In this document: piece after piece, positions 1-8,067 of the stretch
How positions within the stretch are numbered: position 1 is the first letter of the stretch
Layout of the letters: every line of letters starts with the position of its first letter
Assembly (NCBI RefSeq): GCF_003096035.1
Contig: NZ_CP029186.1
Coordinates: 316,001 to 380,000, forward strand
Reading direction: 5' to 3'
Source: Flavobacterium album
GTDB lineage: Bacteria > Bacteroidota > Bacteroidia > Flavobacteriales > Flavobacteriaceae
Length of the DNA: 64,000 nt
Notes under the pieces: model-generated
The model's database searches: none
What the model was told of the DNA's origin: nothing
What the model saw: only the letters and a program-made list of their open reading frames with translations
Position numbers and translations under genes: made by a program

Positions 1-322
1 AAGAGGTGGTCAGCGTGAACAGGCAGGTACCGGTTATGATGTAGCTCGTAATACAGAACAGCACCATCTTGCGCTTTTCGCTAAGGTCGACAAAGTGGCC
101 GGCAAACAGCGAACAGCCTATGGCAGGTATTACCTCGGCAAGGCCAACGAAACCGAGTGCCAGCTTATCATTGGTAATGTGGTACACCCAATAATAAATG
201 ATGGTAGACTGCATGTTAAGGGTAAAAATGAGCCCGAAGCGCACAGTGAGAAACAAGCGGAATTCCTTTAGCCTTAGCGCAGGATTTTTGCCAAAAAATC
301 CTTTTTCCGTAACCTCTTCCAA
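1..322 (-). CDS. MFS transporter, N-terminal part (runs off the window)
   Basis: Inner-membrane transporter of the major facilitator superfamily; substrate unknown. The visible ~107 residues have a short polar N-terminus, a first helix (RFGLIFTLNMQSTIIYYWVY), a second helix beginning LGFVGLAEVIPAIG, and the loop-2 signature of the superfamily, GHFVDLSEKRKM, then a third helix. The frame has no ATG; it is open from a stop at about 341, and the only sensible start is TTG at 322-320 giving MEEVTEKGFF. The start of the gene lies in the window and the rest beyond base 1. It has the same orientation as the GH130 gene, with a 238-bp repeat-bearing gap, so co-transcription is possible but not shown. 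The type resembles drug or siderophore exporters more than sugar porters (inference). Confidence 0.72.
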   Translation of the reverse strand, partial: MEEVTEKGFFGKNPALRLKEFRLFLTVRFGLIFTLNMQSTIIYYWVYHITNDKLALGFVGLAEVIPAIGCSLFAGHFVDLSEKRKMVLFCITSYIITGTCLFTLTTS

Positions 323-505
323 TTTATGATGCTTTATTTTTTATTAGTTTCAAAGGTCTTGTTTTACTACAAAGGCAGTAGGTTTTGGATAAATAATCTT
401 AATTTAAACTCACAGTGCATCGCGACCTGCCTATCGGCAGACACGCTGCGCCCGATGCGACAAACGTTAACGACTGACAAAACATAAATGACATACTGCT
501 TTCAA

Positions 506-552
506 AAAACTGTGGCTGCGACCTGCCTTTGCCGGCATGCAGGCTGAAAACT
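506..552 (-). repeat. Dispersed 47-bp intergenic repeat, copy 1
   Basis: Read on the minus strand, this block matches 22459-22505 at 43 of 47 positions, starting AGTTTTCAGCCTGC and containing GGCAAAGGCAGGTCGCAG. Like copy 2, it lies just downstream of a stop codon (GH130, stop at 561-563) in the orientation of that gene. A shorter related block (GCGACCTGCC...GGCAG) is at 422-440 in the same gap. The core can fold through CCTGC and GCAGG arms. Function unknown. Confidence 0.75.
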
Positions 553-560
553 AAAAAAAC

Positions 561-2024
561 CTACCCTCCATTACGAAGCCTGTCGAGTAGTGTCCGTATA
601 TTCACCGTTGCAAAACCGGAACTGTGGTCGGAATGGCCGTACGGGAGTATCAGCTCTCCGTTATGGATCACCGACCCGCAGGAATAAACAACATTCGGCA
701 CATAGCCTTCGCGCTCGTCCGGGTTCGGCACTATGAGCGGGTCGCGCAGCCTGCCAATCTCTATAGACGGGTCATGTATGTCCAGCAGCGACGCCCCAAT
801 TGTGTAGCGGCGCATTGGTCCCACGGCATGTGTTATTACGAGCCATCCGTATTCGGTTTCTATAGGTGAGCCGCAGTTGCCTATCTGCACAAATTCAAAA
901 TGGTATTCAGGCCCCTGTATCTTGATAGGGTTTTCCCATTCGTTGATATTGTCGGAATACATCAGGTAGTTGTTCCAGCCATCAATCCGGGAAAGCATGG
1001 CATACTTGCCGTTGATCTTACGGGGAAACAGCGCCAGATTTTTGTTCTTGGCCCCTGTCCCATTGAGCGGGCTGGTCTTGAATTCGTAAAAATCGGTGGT
1101 CTTCAGCAGCTTTGGCATGATGTGCACGCCATCATAGGCCGTATAGGTGGCATAATAAACCGCCTTGCCATTATCATCGGTAAATTTTACAAAGCGGGCA
1201 TCCTCGATACCTTTCGACTCAAAGTCGGATATCGGGAAAATCACGCGATCGCTGATATCAGTATCTTTTGAAAAACTTATCCTCCTGTAGCTGTCGGAAA
1301 GCGCCAGCAGAAGGTTATATTGCCTTATGACAACGGGATCATCTGTTTTTTGGCGGGCTTCGAGCACTACCTTTTTAAGCTGCTCATAGTCGAAACGGTC
1401 TTCAAGCTGGTTTGTGACCATTTCCAGGAATCCGCCATTTATATCGGCCTCCTGCGCTTTTTTAAGGAAAAGGCGTTTATGGTAGATGATGTTGTGTATC
1501 TTGTCGGCCTCATCGATATAGTTCCCCGCAGGCATTACTATAATATCATTGTTCCTGTCGATCATCGCCCGGCGGAACACCACTGAGGACACGTGTCCCT
1601 CGCCCACCGCACGGAAGCTGATGATAACGCGCAGCTGCCCTTCCTCAAGATTGGACTGGTCAGGGTCCGGCACTATGGACGGGTTAAAGAAGGCTGCCGA
1701 TTCGATGGAATACTCATGGGTAAAATAGGATCCGATCAGCAGCTTTGTGTAATCGTCAAGCTTTTCGAAGTCGCCACCTGCCATGGCAATATATCTCTTT
1801 ACGCGCTCGCAATGGCGGAAAAGTTTTTTTGTGATGCTCCTGTGCCTTTTCGAAAAATCCTGCAACAGGGGCGAAATCAGGCCGAAGGTTTCTTCTTTAT
1901 CAAGAGCCAGTATTTTTTTCAGCAGTTCGACAGCCCTTTCTTCACCATTGAAAAAAAAGCGTGCGATCACGCGTCGTGTATCGGGAAGTACTTTTGCCGG
2001 TTTTCTTTCTACGGTTAATCTCAT
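561..2024 (-). CDS. Glycoside hydrolase family 130 protein (beta-mannoside phosphorylase or mannosidase type)
   Basis: GH130 enzymes split beta-mannosidic bonds by phosphorolysis or hydrolysis. The 487-residue product has no signal peptide and should be cytoplasmic. An N-terminal helical extension (about 1-105) precedes a five-bladed propeller core: NPSIVPDPDQ at 114-123, EDAR at 274-277 at the place of the family's catalytic Asp motif, and GNCGSPIETEYGWLVITH around 383-400. The long N-terminal arm is typical of a Bacteroidetes subgroup whose substrate I cannot assign. The ATG at 2024 is chosen because MRLTVERKPAKV starts the conserved arm. A small inverted repeat (ATCCGCA-GG-TGCGGAT, 2039-2054) lies just before the start. 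No glycan-utilisation (sus) genes are nearby, so the sugar source is open. Confidence 0.85.
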   Translation of the reverse strand: MRLTVERKPAKVLPDTRRVIARFFFNGEERAVELLKKILALDKEETFGLISPLLQDFSKRHRSITKKLFRHCERVKRYIAMAGGDFEKLDDYTKLLIGSYFTHEYSIESAAFFNPSIVPDPDQSNLEEGQLRVIISFRAVGEGHVSSVVFRRAMIDRNNDIIVMPAGNYIDEADKIHNIIYHKRLFLKKAQEADINGGFLEMVTNQLEDRFDYEQLKKVVLEARQKTDDPVVIRQYNLLLALSDSYRRISFSKDTDISDRVIFPISDFESKGIEDARFVKFTDDNGKAVYYATYTAYDGVHIMPKLLKTTDFYEFKTSPLNGTGAKNKNLALFPRKINGKYAMLSRIDGWNNYLMYSDNINEWENPIKIQGPEYHFEFVQIGNCGSPIETEYGWLVITHAVGPMRRYTIGASLLDIHDPSIEIGRLRDPLIVPNPDEREGYVPNVVYSCGSVIHNGELILPYGHSDHSSGFATVNIRTLLDRLRNGG

Positions 2025-2229
2025 ACGTAAACATTTGTATCCGCAGGTGCGGATTAGTGAACCTCTAAAATACGCATAATTTCAAATACGGAAAGCTTGA
2101 AAATGCTAAAATTATCGTAAAAATACTACAAAGGAAATGTGTGCGTTTTTGCAGCGCACCTACCTGTGGCAGGCAGGTTCATAACCCGGTTTTTATACCA
2201 CATGTGACTTAATTTTTAGTAATAAATAG

Positions 2230-2237
2230 TATCTTTG
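2230..2237 (+). promoter_or_regulatory. Promoter -7 box for purK
   Basis: TATCTTTG matches the Bacteroidetes TAnnTTTG box, 22 bp before the purK ATG. No clear TTTG box is seen upstream, so the -33 element is weak. Confidence 0.55.
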
Positions 2238-2259
2238 GCATTGAAACAACAACACAACA

Positions 2260-3411
2260 ATGAACTATTTTTCTTCTGATTTTAAACTGGGGATACTGGG
2301 CGGCGGCCAGCTTGGCAAGATGCTGCTGACGGAGACCCGGAAATTCGACATACAGACGTATGTGCTCGACCCGAGCGATGAGGCGCCGTGCAAAATTGGC
2401 TGCAACCAATTCTTTAAAGGCGACCTTATGGATTATGACACCGTGTACAACTTTGGCAAGCAGGTAGACGTGCTGACCTTTGAAATAGAGCATGTAAACG
2501 TTACCGCCCTCGAAAAGCTGGAGGCGGAAGGCATACAGGTGTACCCATCGCCAAAGACGCTGAACCTCATCCAGAACAAAGGGACACAGAAGGATTTTTA
2601 TGCTCATCATAAAATCCCTACTGCCGATTACCGCAGGTTTGAAACGCTGGCCGAACTTATACGAGCTGTCGAAGAAAAGCATATTATAATGCCTTTTGTA
2701 TGGAAAAGCACCGAAGGCGGGTACGATGGCATGGGCGTTAAAGTAGTCCGCAATGCTGAAACTTTGGAGAGCCTGCCGGATGTGCAATGCATTGCCGAGG
2801 CGATGGTGCCCTTTAAAAATGAGTTGGCGGTTATCGTGGCACGCAACCCGTCGGGAGAGATAAAAACGTACCCGGTGGTGGAAATGGAATTCCATCCAGA
2901 GGCCAACCAGGTGGAGTATGTGATATGCCCGGCACGGATAGACCATGTAGTGTCTGAAAAAGCACGTGCTATTGCATTGAAGGTATCAGAGCATTTCGAC
3001 CATGTGGGATTGCTGGCCGTAGAAATGTTCCAGACCATAGACGATGAAATTTTAGTAAATGAAGTTGCCCCACGTCCACATAACAGCGGGCATTATTCTA
3101 TTGAAGCAAGCTACACATCGCAATTCGAGCAACACTTACGCGCAATACTCGACCTGCCGTTGGGCAATACTGATAGCAAGGCCGCCGGGATCATGGTGAA
3201 CCTTGTGGGCGAGGAAGGCTACAGCGGGAACGTAGTGTATGAGAACATTGACAAGATAATGAAGCTGGACGGCGTTACACCCCACATATACGGTAAGAAA
3301 CAAACAAGGCCGTTCCGCAAAATGGGGCATGTGACGATAGTGAACAAAGATATTGAGCAGGCAAGGAGAATTGCTGAGGAAGTAAAGAATACAATTAGAG
3401 TTATAGCATAA
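2260..3411 (+). CDS. purK: N5-carboxyaminoimidazole ribonucleotide synthase
   Basis: Cytoplasmic ATP-grasp enzyme of de novo purine synthesis that converts AIR, bicarbonate and ATP to N5-CAIR. The N-terminal nucleotide-like fold carries GILGGGQLGKM (residues 11-21). The ATP-grasp part shows YDGMGVKV near 155 and the metal/ATP segment EVAPRPHNSGHYS from 268. The 383-residue length is normal for the family. The next gene, purE, uses its product, so the pair encodes both steps from AIR to CAIR. The 73-bp gap to purE holds a short tandem repeat but no terminator, so one transcript is likely. Start: ATG at 2260, with a good -7 box upstream. Confidence 0.96.
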   Translation: MNYFSSDFKLGILGGGQLGKMLLTETRKFDIQTYVLDPSDEAPCKIGCNQFFKGDLMDYDTVYNFGKQVDVLTFEIEHVNVTALEKLEAEGIQVYPSPKTLNLIQNKGTQKDFYAHHKIPTADYRRFETLAELIRAVEEKHIIMPFVWKSTEGGYDGMGVKVVRNAETLESLPDVQCIAEAMVPFKNELAVIVARNPSGEIKTYPVVEMEFHPEANQVEYVICPARIDHVVSEKARAIALKVSEHFDHVGLLAVEMFQTIDDEILVNEVAPRPHNSGHYSIEASYTSQFEQHLRAILDLPLGNTDSKAAGIMVNLVGEEGYSGNVVYENIDKIMKLDGVTPHIYGKKQTRPFRKMGHVTIVNKDIEQARRIAEEVKNTIRVIA

Positions 3412-3417
3412 ATTGTT

Positions 3418-3480
3418 CCGGGTTTGGAGTTTTGGGTTCAGAGTTAACCCGGAACCCTAAACCCGGAACCCTAAACCTGA
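3418..3480 (+). repeat. Tandem and inverted short repeat between purK and purE
   Basis: AACCCGGAACCCTAA occurs at 3446-3460 and again at 3460-3474 (14-bp period). Upstream, CCGGGTTTGG and TTTGGGTT (3419-3439) are inverted relatives, so the gap can fold into alternative hairpins. It lies inside a probable operon, where it could affect mRNA stability or be a neutral repeat. Confidence 0.6.
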
Positions 3481-3484
3481 AGTT

Positions 3485-3973
3485 ATGAAAGTAGCAGTGA
3501 TAATGGGCAGCATATCGGATATGCCGGTAATGCAGGATGCCATAGATATATTGAAGGAATTCGGGATTACAACGGAGATCGATATTGTATCGGCGCACCG
3601 TACGCCGGAGAAATTGTTTGAATTTAGTAAAGATGCACATATAAAAGGTATTTCGGTTATTATTGCCGGAGCCGGTGGTGCAGCGCATTTGCCGGGAATG
3701 GTGGCCTCTATGAGTCCGCTGCCTGTGATTGGTGTACCGGTAAAATCCAGCAACTCCATTGATGGTTGGGACAGCGTTTTATCTATACTGCAAATGCCGG
3801 GCGGCGTTCCTGTAGCTACCGTGGCTTTAAATGGCGCGAAAAATGCAGGGATACTTGCCGCACAGATAATAGGCAGCCACGACAAGATCGTGCAGGCAAA
3901 AATGATAGCATACAAATTAAGCCTGAAAGAAGCGGTGAATAAGGCTTCGGAGGGATTGAGGAATAAGGAATAG
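3485..3973 (+). CDS. purE: N5-carboxyaminoimidazole ribonucleotide mutase
   Basis: Moves the carboxyl group of N5-CAIR to carbon 4 to give CAIR, directly after PurK. The 162-residue product has the class I PurE signatures: [10 protein letters not shown] (7-16), SAHRTPEK with the putative catalytic His38, and [12 protein letters not shown] (61-72). It should form a cytoplasmic octamer like other class I PurE proteins (family knowledge). It follows purK on the same strand. The ATG at 3485 gives the standard [10 protein letters not shown]-terminus. Confidence 0.96.
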   Translation: MKVAVIMGSISDMPVMQDAIDILKEFGITTEIDIVSAHRTPEKLFEFSKDAHIKGISVIIAGAGGAAHLPGMVASMSPLPVIGVPVKSSNSIDGWDSVLSILQMPGGVPVATVALNGAKNAGILAAQIIGSHDKIVQAKMIAYKLSLKEAVNKASEGLRNKE

Positions 3974-3992
3974 TTTTTGTAAAAGATAAGCT

Positions 3993-4217
3993 ATGGATAT
4001 AAATGCTGCAAAAATAGAGTTGATACAAATTGTCCTTGACCTGGATGATGCTGAACTTATTGTAAAAGCAATTCAATTTCTCAAAAATGAGCAGACTGAC
4101 TTCTATGACGAATTGTCGGAGGATGAAAAGCTTGAAATACAATACGGACTTGAACAACTTGACAGGGGTGAAAGGATTTCGTGGGAGGATTTCAAAGAGA
4201 GACGGCTTAAAAAGTAA
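3993..4217 (+). CDS. Antitoxin-like small protein (addiction module component type), no toxin partner visible
   Basis: A 74-residue acidic protein. It opens with an amphipathic helix (MDINAAKIELIQIVLDLDD) and ends with the ISWEDFKER-type motif seen in the small 'putative addiction module component' antitoxins of Bacteroidetes, which normally precede a RelE/ParE-like toxin. Here only 68 bp separate it from the peptidase gene at 4286, and no frame in that gap encodes a toxin-size protein. It is therefore an orphan antitoxin, a remnant, or a regulator. It lies 19 bp after purE and may be co-transcribed with it. The family link rests on recalled sequence pattern. Confidence 0.62.
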   Translation: MDINAAKIELIQIVLDLDDAELIVKAIQFLKNEQTDFYDELSEDEKLEIQYGLEQLDRGERISWEDFKERRLKK

Positions 4218-4285
4218 CATTACAAGAATCGATAAAAAAATTCAATCAGAAAAGAGATCCGTAAATACTACGGGCAAATATAACC

Positions 4286-6313
4286 ATGAACTTACTCACA
4301 CAAAAATTTACCACAAAACACGATACCGCACCATTTAGTGGGATAAAGACCGAAGATTTCATGCCTGCTTTTAAAGAAGGAATTGAAATTGCGCGCAAGG
4401 AAATTGATGCTATTGTTGCTAACCCTGAGGAGCCGACTTTCGAGAACACCATTGAAGCCATGTCATTCGGCGGCGAGGTTCTGGAACGTACCTCATCGAT
4501 ATTCTTTAACCTACATTCGGCGGAAACCAATGATGAGATACAAAAGATCGCGATGGAAGTGTCGCCCCTGCTCTCGGAATTCGGCAATGACGTTCGCCTG
4601 AACAAAGAGTTGTTTGAGCGTGTAAAAGCTGTTTATGACAAAAGGGATTTGCTGAACCTTACACCGGAACAAACCACTTTGCTCGAAAAGAAATACAAAG
4701 GCTTTTCGCGCAATGGCGCCAACCTTGCGGAAGACAAGAAAACACGACTTCGTGAGATTGACAAGGAGCTTTCCCGGCTTAGCCTGCATTTTGGAGAAAA
4801 TGTTTTAGCGGAAACCAATGCCTACCAACTGTATATTACCGACGAAAAAGACCTGTCCGGACTACCGGAAGGGACAATAGAAGCCGCCCGCGAGCTGGCT
4901 ATGAGCCTTGAAAAAGAGGGCTGGGTATTCACGCTGGATTACCCGAGCTACGTACCCTTCATGACCTATGCCGATAACCGTGAACTGCGTAAGGAACTGG
5001 CAATTGCTTTTGGAGCAAAGGCTTTTCAGGGGAATGAGTTTGACAACCGTGAGATTGTTTTAAAGATAGCGCAACTGCGCCATGAGCGTGCCAACCTTTT
5101 GGGTTATAAATCGCATGCTGATTTTGTATTGGAAGAGCGCATGGCCGAAAGCCCGGAGAAAGTGAAGTCGTTCCTGCAGGACCTGTTAGCCAAAGCGAAG
5201 CCTGCAGCCGAAAGGGAATTTGCCGAACTGACCGCTTTCGCAAAAGAAACAGACGGGCTTGACCACCTTGAGAAGTGGGATGGCGCTTACTATTCTGAAA
5301 AACTAAAGCAAAAGCTCTTCAATCTTGATGATGAGAAGCTGAAACCGTATTTTAAGCTGGAAAATGTACTGAACGGCGCGTTTACCATTGCCGGAAAACT
5401 GTACGGATTGAAGTTTGACGAAGTAAAGGACATTGACACCTACCATAAGGACGTTACAACTTACGAAGTAAGAGATGAAAATGGAAACCTTGTCGCGATT
5501 TTCTACGCCGATTTCTTTCCAAGAAAAGGGAAACGCAACGGCGCGTGGATGACCTCGTTTAAGTCGCAGTACGTAAAGGACGGCGTGAACGAAAGGCCGC
5601 ATGTTTCGATCGTGTGCAACTTTACCAAGCCTACAGAAACTAAGCCGTCGCTGCTCACATTTAATGAAGTGACAACGCTGTTCCATGAATTTGGGCACGC
5701 GCTGCACGGCATGCTGGCCGATACAGTCTACCCGAGCCTTTCTGGCACTAGTGTATATTGGGATTTTGTGGAGCTGCCAAGCCAGGTGATGGAAAACTGG
5801 TGCTATGAGCCGGAAGCATTGGCCTTTTTTGCACATCACTACCAGACCGGCGAGATGATCCCTATGGAATACATCAACAAAATAAAAGAGAGTGCAAGTT
5901 TCCAGGAAGGCATGGCTACAATGCGCCAGCTGAGCTTCGGCTTGCTGGACATGGGATGGCACAGCGCCGACCCAAGTGGCATAACCGACCTGAAAGCCTT
6001 TGAAACGGAGCAATTCGCCACAACGCAATTGTATCCCGATGTAAAGGAAAATGCCATGAGCACGGCGTTCTCGCATATCTTCCAGGGCGGGTATTCGTCC
6101 GGATACTACAGTTACAAGTGGGCGGAGGTACTGGATGCAGATGCTTTTGAGCTCTTCCTCGAAAGAGGTATTTTTGATAAAGAGACCGCGATGAGCTTTA
6201 AAAATAACGTACTTTCTAAAGGCGGCACAGAGCACCCAATGCTTTTATACAAGCGCTTCCGCGGGCACGAACCAAAGCCTGACGCATTGCTGAAAAGGGC
6301 GGGGCTTCTTTAG
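4286..6313 (+). CDS. dcp: M3 family oligopeptidase / peptidyl-dipeptidase Dcp-like
   Basis: Zinc metallopeptidase (thimet oligopeptidase family M3) that trims short peptides. The 675-residue length fits the family. The active-site motif HEFGH lies at 467-471 within FNEVTTLFHEFGHALHGML, and the third zinc ligand is expected in DFVELPSQVMENW about 25 residues on, as in M3. FQGGYSSGYYSYKWAEV near the C-terminus is the family's substrate-binding Gly/Tyr loop. There is no signal peptide, so it is probably cytoplasmic. ATG at 4286 gives MNLLTQKF. Dcp and oligopeptidase A-type enzymes are hard to separate by eye, so the symbol is provisional. Confidence 0.93.
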   Translation: MNLLTQKFTTKHDTAPFSGIKTEDFMPAFKEGIEIARKEIDAIVANPEEPTFENTIEAMSFGGEVLERTSSIFFNLHSAETNDEIQKIAMEVSPLLSEFGNDVRLNKELFERVKAVYDKRDLLNLTPEQTTLLEKKYKGFSRNGANLAEDKKTRLREIDKELSRLSLHFGENVLAETNAYQLYITDEKDLSGLPEGTIEAARELAMSLEKEGWVFTLDYPSYVPFMTYADNRELRKELAIAFGAKAFQGNEFDNREIVLKIAQLRHERANLLGYKSHADFVLEERMAESPEKVKSFLQDLLAKAKPAAEREFAELTAFAKETDGLDHLEKWDGAYYSEKLKQKLFNLDDEKLKPYFKLENVLNGAFTIAGKLYGLKFDEVKDIDTYHKDVTTYEVRDENGNLVAIFYADFFPRKGKRNGAWMTSFKSQYVKDGVNERPHVSIVCNFTKPTETKPSLLTFNEVTTLFHEFGHALHGMLADTVYPSLSGTSVYWDFVELPSQVMENWCYEPEALAFFAHHYQTGEMIPMEYINKIKESASFQEGMATMRQLSFGLLDMGWHSADPSGITDLKAFETEQFATTQLYPDVKENAMSTAFSHIFQGGYSSGYYSYKWAEVLDADAFELFLERGIFDKETAMSFKNNVLSKGGTEHPMLLYKRFRGHEPKPDALLKRAGLL

Positions 6314-6352
6314 ATTGTTGGACTGTTAGATCATTGGATTTTTAGATATTGG

Positions 6353-6385
6353 AAACCCCGGAGTTTATGGCTTCGGGGTTTTGTT
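6353..6385 (+). terminator. Rho-independent terminator after the M3 peptidase gene
   Basis: AAACCCCG (6353-6360) pairs with CGGGGTTT (6374-6381), extended inward by GAG/CTT, and a T-rich run follows. It lies between convergent genes and may serve the plus-strand transcript mainly. Confidence 0.75.
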
Positions 6386-6997
6386 TTAGTCTTTTAGAAT
6401 ATAATATGCAAGCCATCCTATAGTATAAGTTACATCCTGATTCATAAATTTAGGGTCGGGATCATCACCTTCTTCATTTAATTTTCTTTTACCTGGACAA
6501 AAAGGCCAAGATCCCGTGCAATATGTATGGCAAAATCCTATTGTATGCATATATTCATGACATATATTGACAGCCAGGGCTTGAGCAAAAGAAAGATCTG
6601 GCATATTATCCTTTATGTTTTCGTACCATGCATATGTCGTAGATGAACCCGGGCTTGTTTCTCCTAAAGAGCTTCCACTTCTTTCAAGTATTAATTTAAT
6701 TGCCACTTCAGGCTTTGAAAACAATTTGTCTAGTACCTGGTTACCTGATATCCTTCCATTTATAGTTTGAATATTTCTGCAACCATCACAATAGCTTTTA
6801 CAGTCAAAAGACAATTTGCTTACCTGATATTGAAATTCCTGAGAATTAAAAATAACATTGACTAATCTAAATGCCTCTTCTGCATCTTTTTTGAATCGAG
6901 GATCAAATAGCTTTGAGTCAGGATCATACTTTATAATGATACTCCTTGGGGTGGCATATGATAACCCCACAACAAAAAATAAAAATAAAAATTTCAT
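6386..6997 (-). CDS. Small secreted metzincin-like putative zinc protease
   Basis: A 203-residue protein with a signal peptide (MKFLFLFFVVGLSYA, likely cut before TPRS). It carries HEYMHTIGFCH at 147-157, the extended HExxHxxGxxH zinc motif of metzincins, and a Met in KFMNQD (Met185) that could form the Met-turn. Seven cysteines (66, 70, 73, 146, 156, 160, 167) suggest disulfides and export. I recognise no named family. It has no T9SS tail, so it should stay in the periplasm or use another route. The gene looks more AT-rich than its neighbours, which may reflect separate acquisition. It faces the peptidase gene and is divergent from the GbsR regulator across 183 bp. Confidence 0.7.
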   Translation of the reverse strand: MKFLFLFFVVGLSYATPRSIIIKYDPDSKLFDPRFKKDAEEAFRLVNVIFNSQEFQYQVSKLSFDCKSYCDGCRNIQTINGRISGNQVLDKLFSKPEVAIKLILERSGSSLGETSPGSSTTYAWYENIKDNMPDLSFAQALAVNICHEYMHTIGFCHTYCTGSWPFCPGKRKLNEEGDDPDPKFMNQDVTYTIGWLAYYILKD

Positions 6998-7079
6998 AAA
7001 CTAATCTTTTAAGTTATTTATAATTACGTATTAAACCGGGTAATAAAGATATACTGAAAAATCATCTTCACACCAAGTG

Positions 7080-7119
7080 TTTTTACCTGTTTTTCAGCAA
7101 AGTAAAAAACAGGTAAAAA
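7080..7119. promoter_or_regulatory. 15-bp perfect inverted repeat in divergent promoter region
   Basis: TTTTTACCTGTTTTT (7080-7094) and its exact complement (7105-7119) flank a 10-nt loop. It lies between the metzincin-like gene and the GbsR gene, just upstream of the GbsR operator. It could be a second operator or a hairpin. The half-site differs from the GbsR-type TTTCA sites, so another regulator may bind. Confidence 0.6.
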
Positions 7120-7131
7120 TACGCAATAAAT

Positions 7132-7176
7132 AACTTTCATTTATTTTTGAAAGTTTAAAAATAAACTATATCTTTG
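7132..7176 (+). promoter_or_regulatory. Promoter and palindromic operator of the GbsR/MarR gene
   Basis: A perfect palindrome AACTTTCA-N8-TGAAAGTT occupies 7132-7155. It overlaps a TTTG box (7146-7149) that lies exactly 19 nt before TATCTTTG (7169-7176), a textbook Bacteroidetes promoter. The ATG is at 7181, only 4 nt past the -7 box, so the mRNA may be leaderless. An operator over the -33 box predicts autorepression. Confidence 0.75.
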
Positions 7177-7180
7177 AGCT

Positions 7181-7687
7181 ATGGAATTCAGTGAAGCAAA
7201 AAATAAGTTCGTACAAACCTGGGGGGCATTGGGTTCCCAGTGGGGCATCAACAAGACGATGGCGCAGATACACGCCCTGCTGATGGTAGCTCCCGAACCG
7301 CTATCTATGGAAGATGTGATGGAAGAGCTCCAGATATCCCGCGGCAATGCCAGCATGAACCTTCGTGCGCTTATGGACTGGGGTATTGTATATAAGGAGT
7401 ACAAGCAGGGTGAGCGCAAGGAGTTCTTTACCGCCGAAAAGGATCTTGACGAACTGGCAGTGAAGATAGCACAGGAGCGCAGCAAACGTGAAATAAAGCC
7501 TGCGCTGAAAGTACTTAAAGACGTTTCGACAGCGGTAAAAGAGAACAAATCGGCTGAAGCGAAGCATTTCACAGAGCAGACGACCAAGCTGTACGACTTT
7601 GTGCTGAAAGCTGACAATATGCTCGAAAAAGCGACCGAAATGAAGGACAACTGGCTGGGAAGCCTTATCCTAAAAATCATGAGGTAA
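7181..7687 (+). CDS. GbsR/MarR-family winged-helix transcriptional regulator
   Basis: A 168-residue DNA-binding repressor-type protein. A winged helix covers about residues 20-95; the recognition region reads EELQISRGNASMNLRALMDW and the wing KEYKQGERKEFF. A helical C-terminal dimerisation tail follows. GbsR proteins usually repress a neighbouring membrane or osmolyte operon and respond to an unknown or choline-like ligand (family knowledge). Two palindromes of identical spacing lie before this gene and before the next one (7704-7723), so it probably controls both itself and the membrane/methyltransferase cluster. The ATG at 7181 is fixed by the conserved MEFSEAKNKFVQTWG start and by the promoter. 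Confidence 0.88.
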   Translation: MEFSEAKNKFVQTWGALGSQWGINKTMAQIHALLMVAPEPLSMEDVMEELQISRGNASMNLRALMDWGIVYKEYKQGERKEFFTAEKDLDELAVKIAQERSKREIKPALKVLKDVSTAVKENKSAEAKHFTEQTTKLYDFVLKADNMLEKATEMKDNWLGSLILKIMR

Positions 7688-7703
7688 AAAAATTTAAATC
7701 AAT

Positions 7704-7723
7704 GTTTCATTTTTTTCTGAAAC
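7704..7723 (+). promoter_or_regulatory. Second GbsR-type operator, upstream of the membrane-protein cluster
   Basis: GTTTCA-N8-TGAAAC has the same 6-8-6 layout as CTTTCA-N8-TGAAAG at 7134-7153, and both are followed by a T-then-A-rich stretch (TTTAAAA). It is 17 bp before the ATG of the first membrane protein, consistent with repression by the upstream regulator. Confidence 0.7.
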
Positions 7724-7740
7724 TTTAAAATTTATAGTAT

Positions 7741-8067
7741 ATGAAAAATATAAATTATATGAATTATGCAATGGTGGGTATCCCATTGTTCCTCATAGGA
7801 GTAGGATGGCTGATTAATCCTGATATGATAATTTCCGGGTTACTTTTCACCATAGTGACCGACGCTTTTCAGCTGATTGTGGGCATTGGGTTGTTTATAG
7901 ACAGCGGTTACAGGGACAGTTATTTAGGAGTTTACCTTATTGGCGTAGCGATATTCTTTGCATTATGGATATTCATTGCACAGACGTGGATCATCGCCAT
8001 CCCTCCCCTTCTCGCCTTATACCTGAGCATCATTATATTCACAAAAGCAAAACACGCAAAGCCATGA
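7741..8067 (+). CDS. Small integral membrane protein, cluster gene 1
   Basis: A 108-residue hydrophobic protein with about four predicted membrane helices (around 10-28, 33-52, 62-80, 84-100) and short polar loops. No recognised domain. It begins a run of overlapping or closely spaced genes ending in a methyltransferase at 10477 and is preceded by a GbsR-type operator. Its stop overlaps the next start (ATGA at 8064-8067), so the two are translationally coupled. The ATG at 7741 could be replaced by ATG at 7759 (MNYAMVGIP). Confidence 0.75.
   Translation: MKNINYMNYAMVGIPLFLIGVGWLINPDMIISGLLFTIVTDAFQLIVGIGLFIDSGYRDSYLGVYLIGVAIFFALWIFIAQTWIIAIPPLLALYLSIIIFTKAKHAKP

Noticed and set aside
2209..2946. 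245-residue minus-strand frame inside purK
   Set aside because: Antisense shadow of the purK frame; no recognisable domain.
4087..4338. 83-residue frame overlapping the antitoxin-like gene and the M3 peptidase start
   Set aside because: Considered as the missing toxin, but it has no RelE/ParE pattern and overlaps the coding start of dcp.
5303..6235. 310-residue minus-strand frame within the M3 peptidase gene
   Set aside because: Shadow frame, rich in Cys, His and Arg, with no signal or domain.
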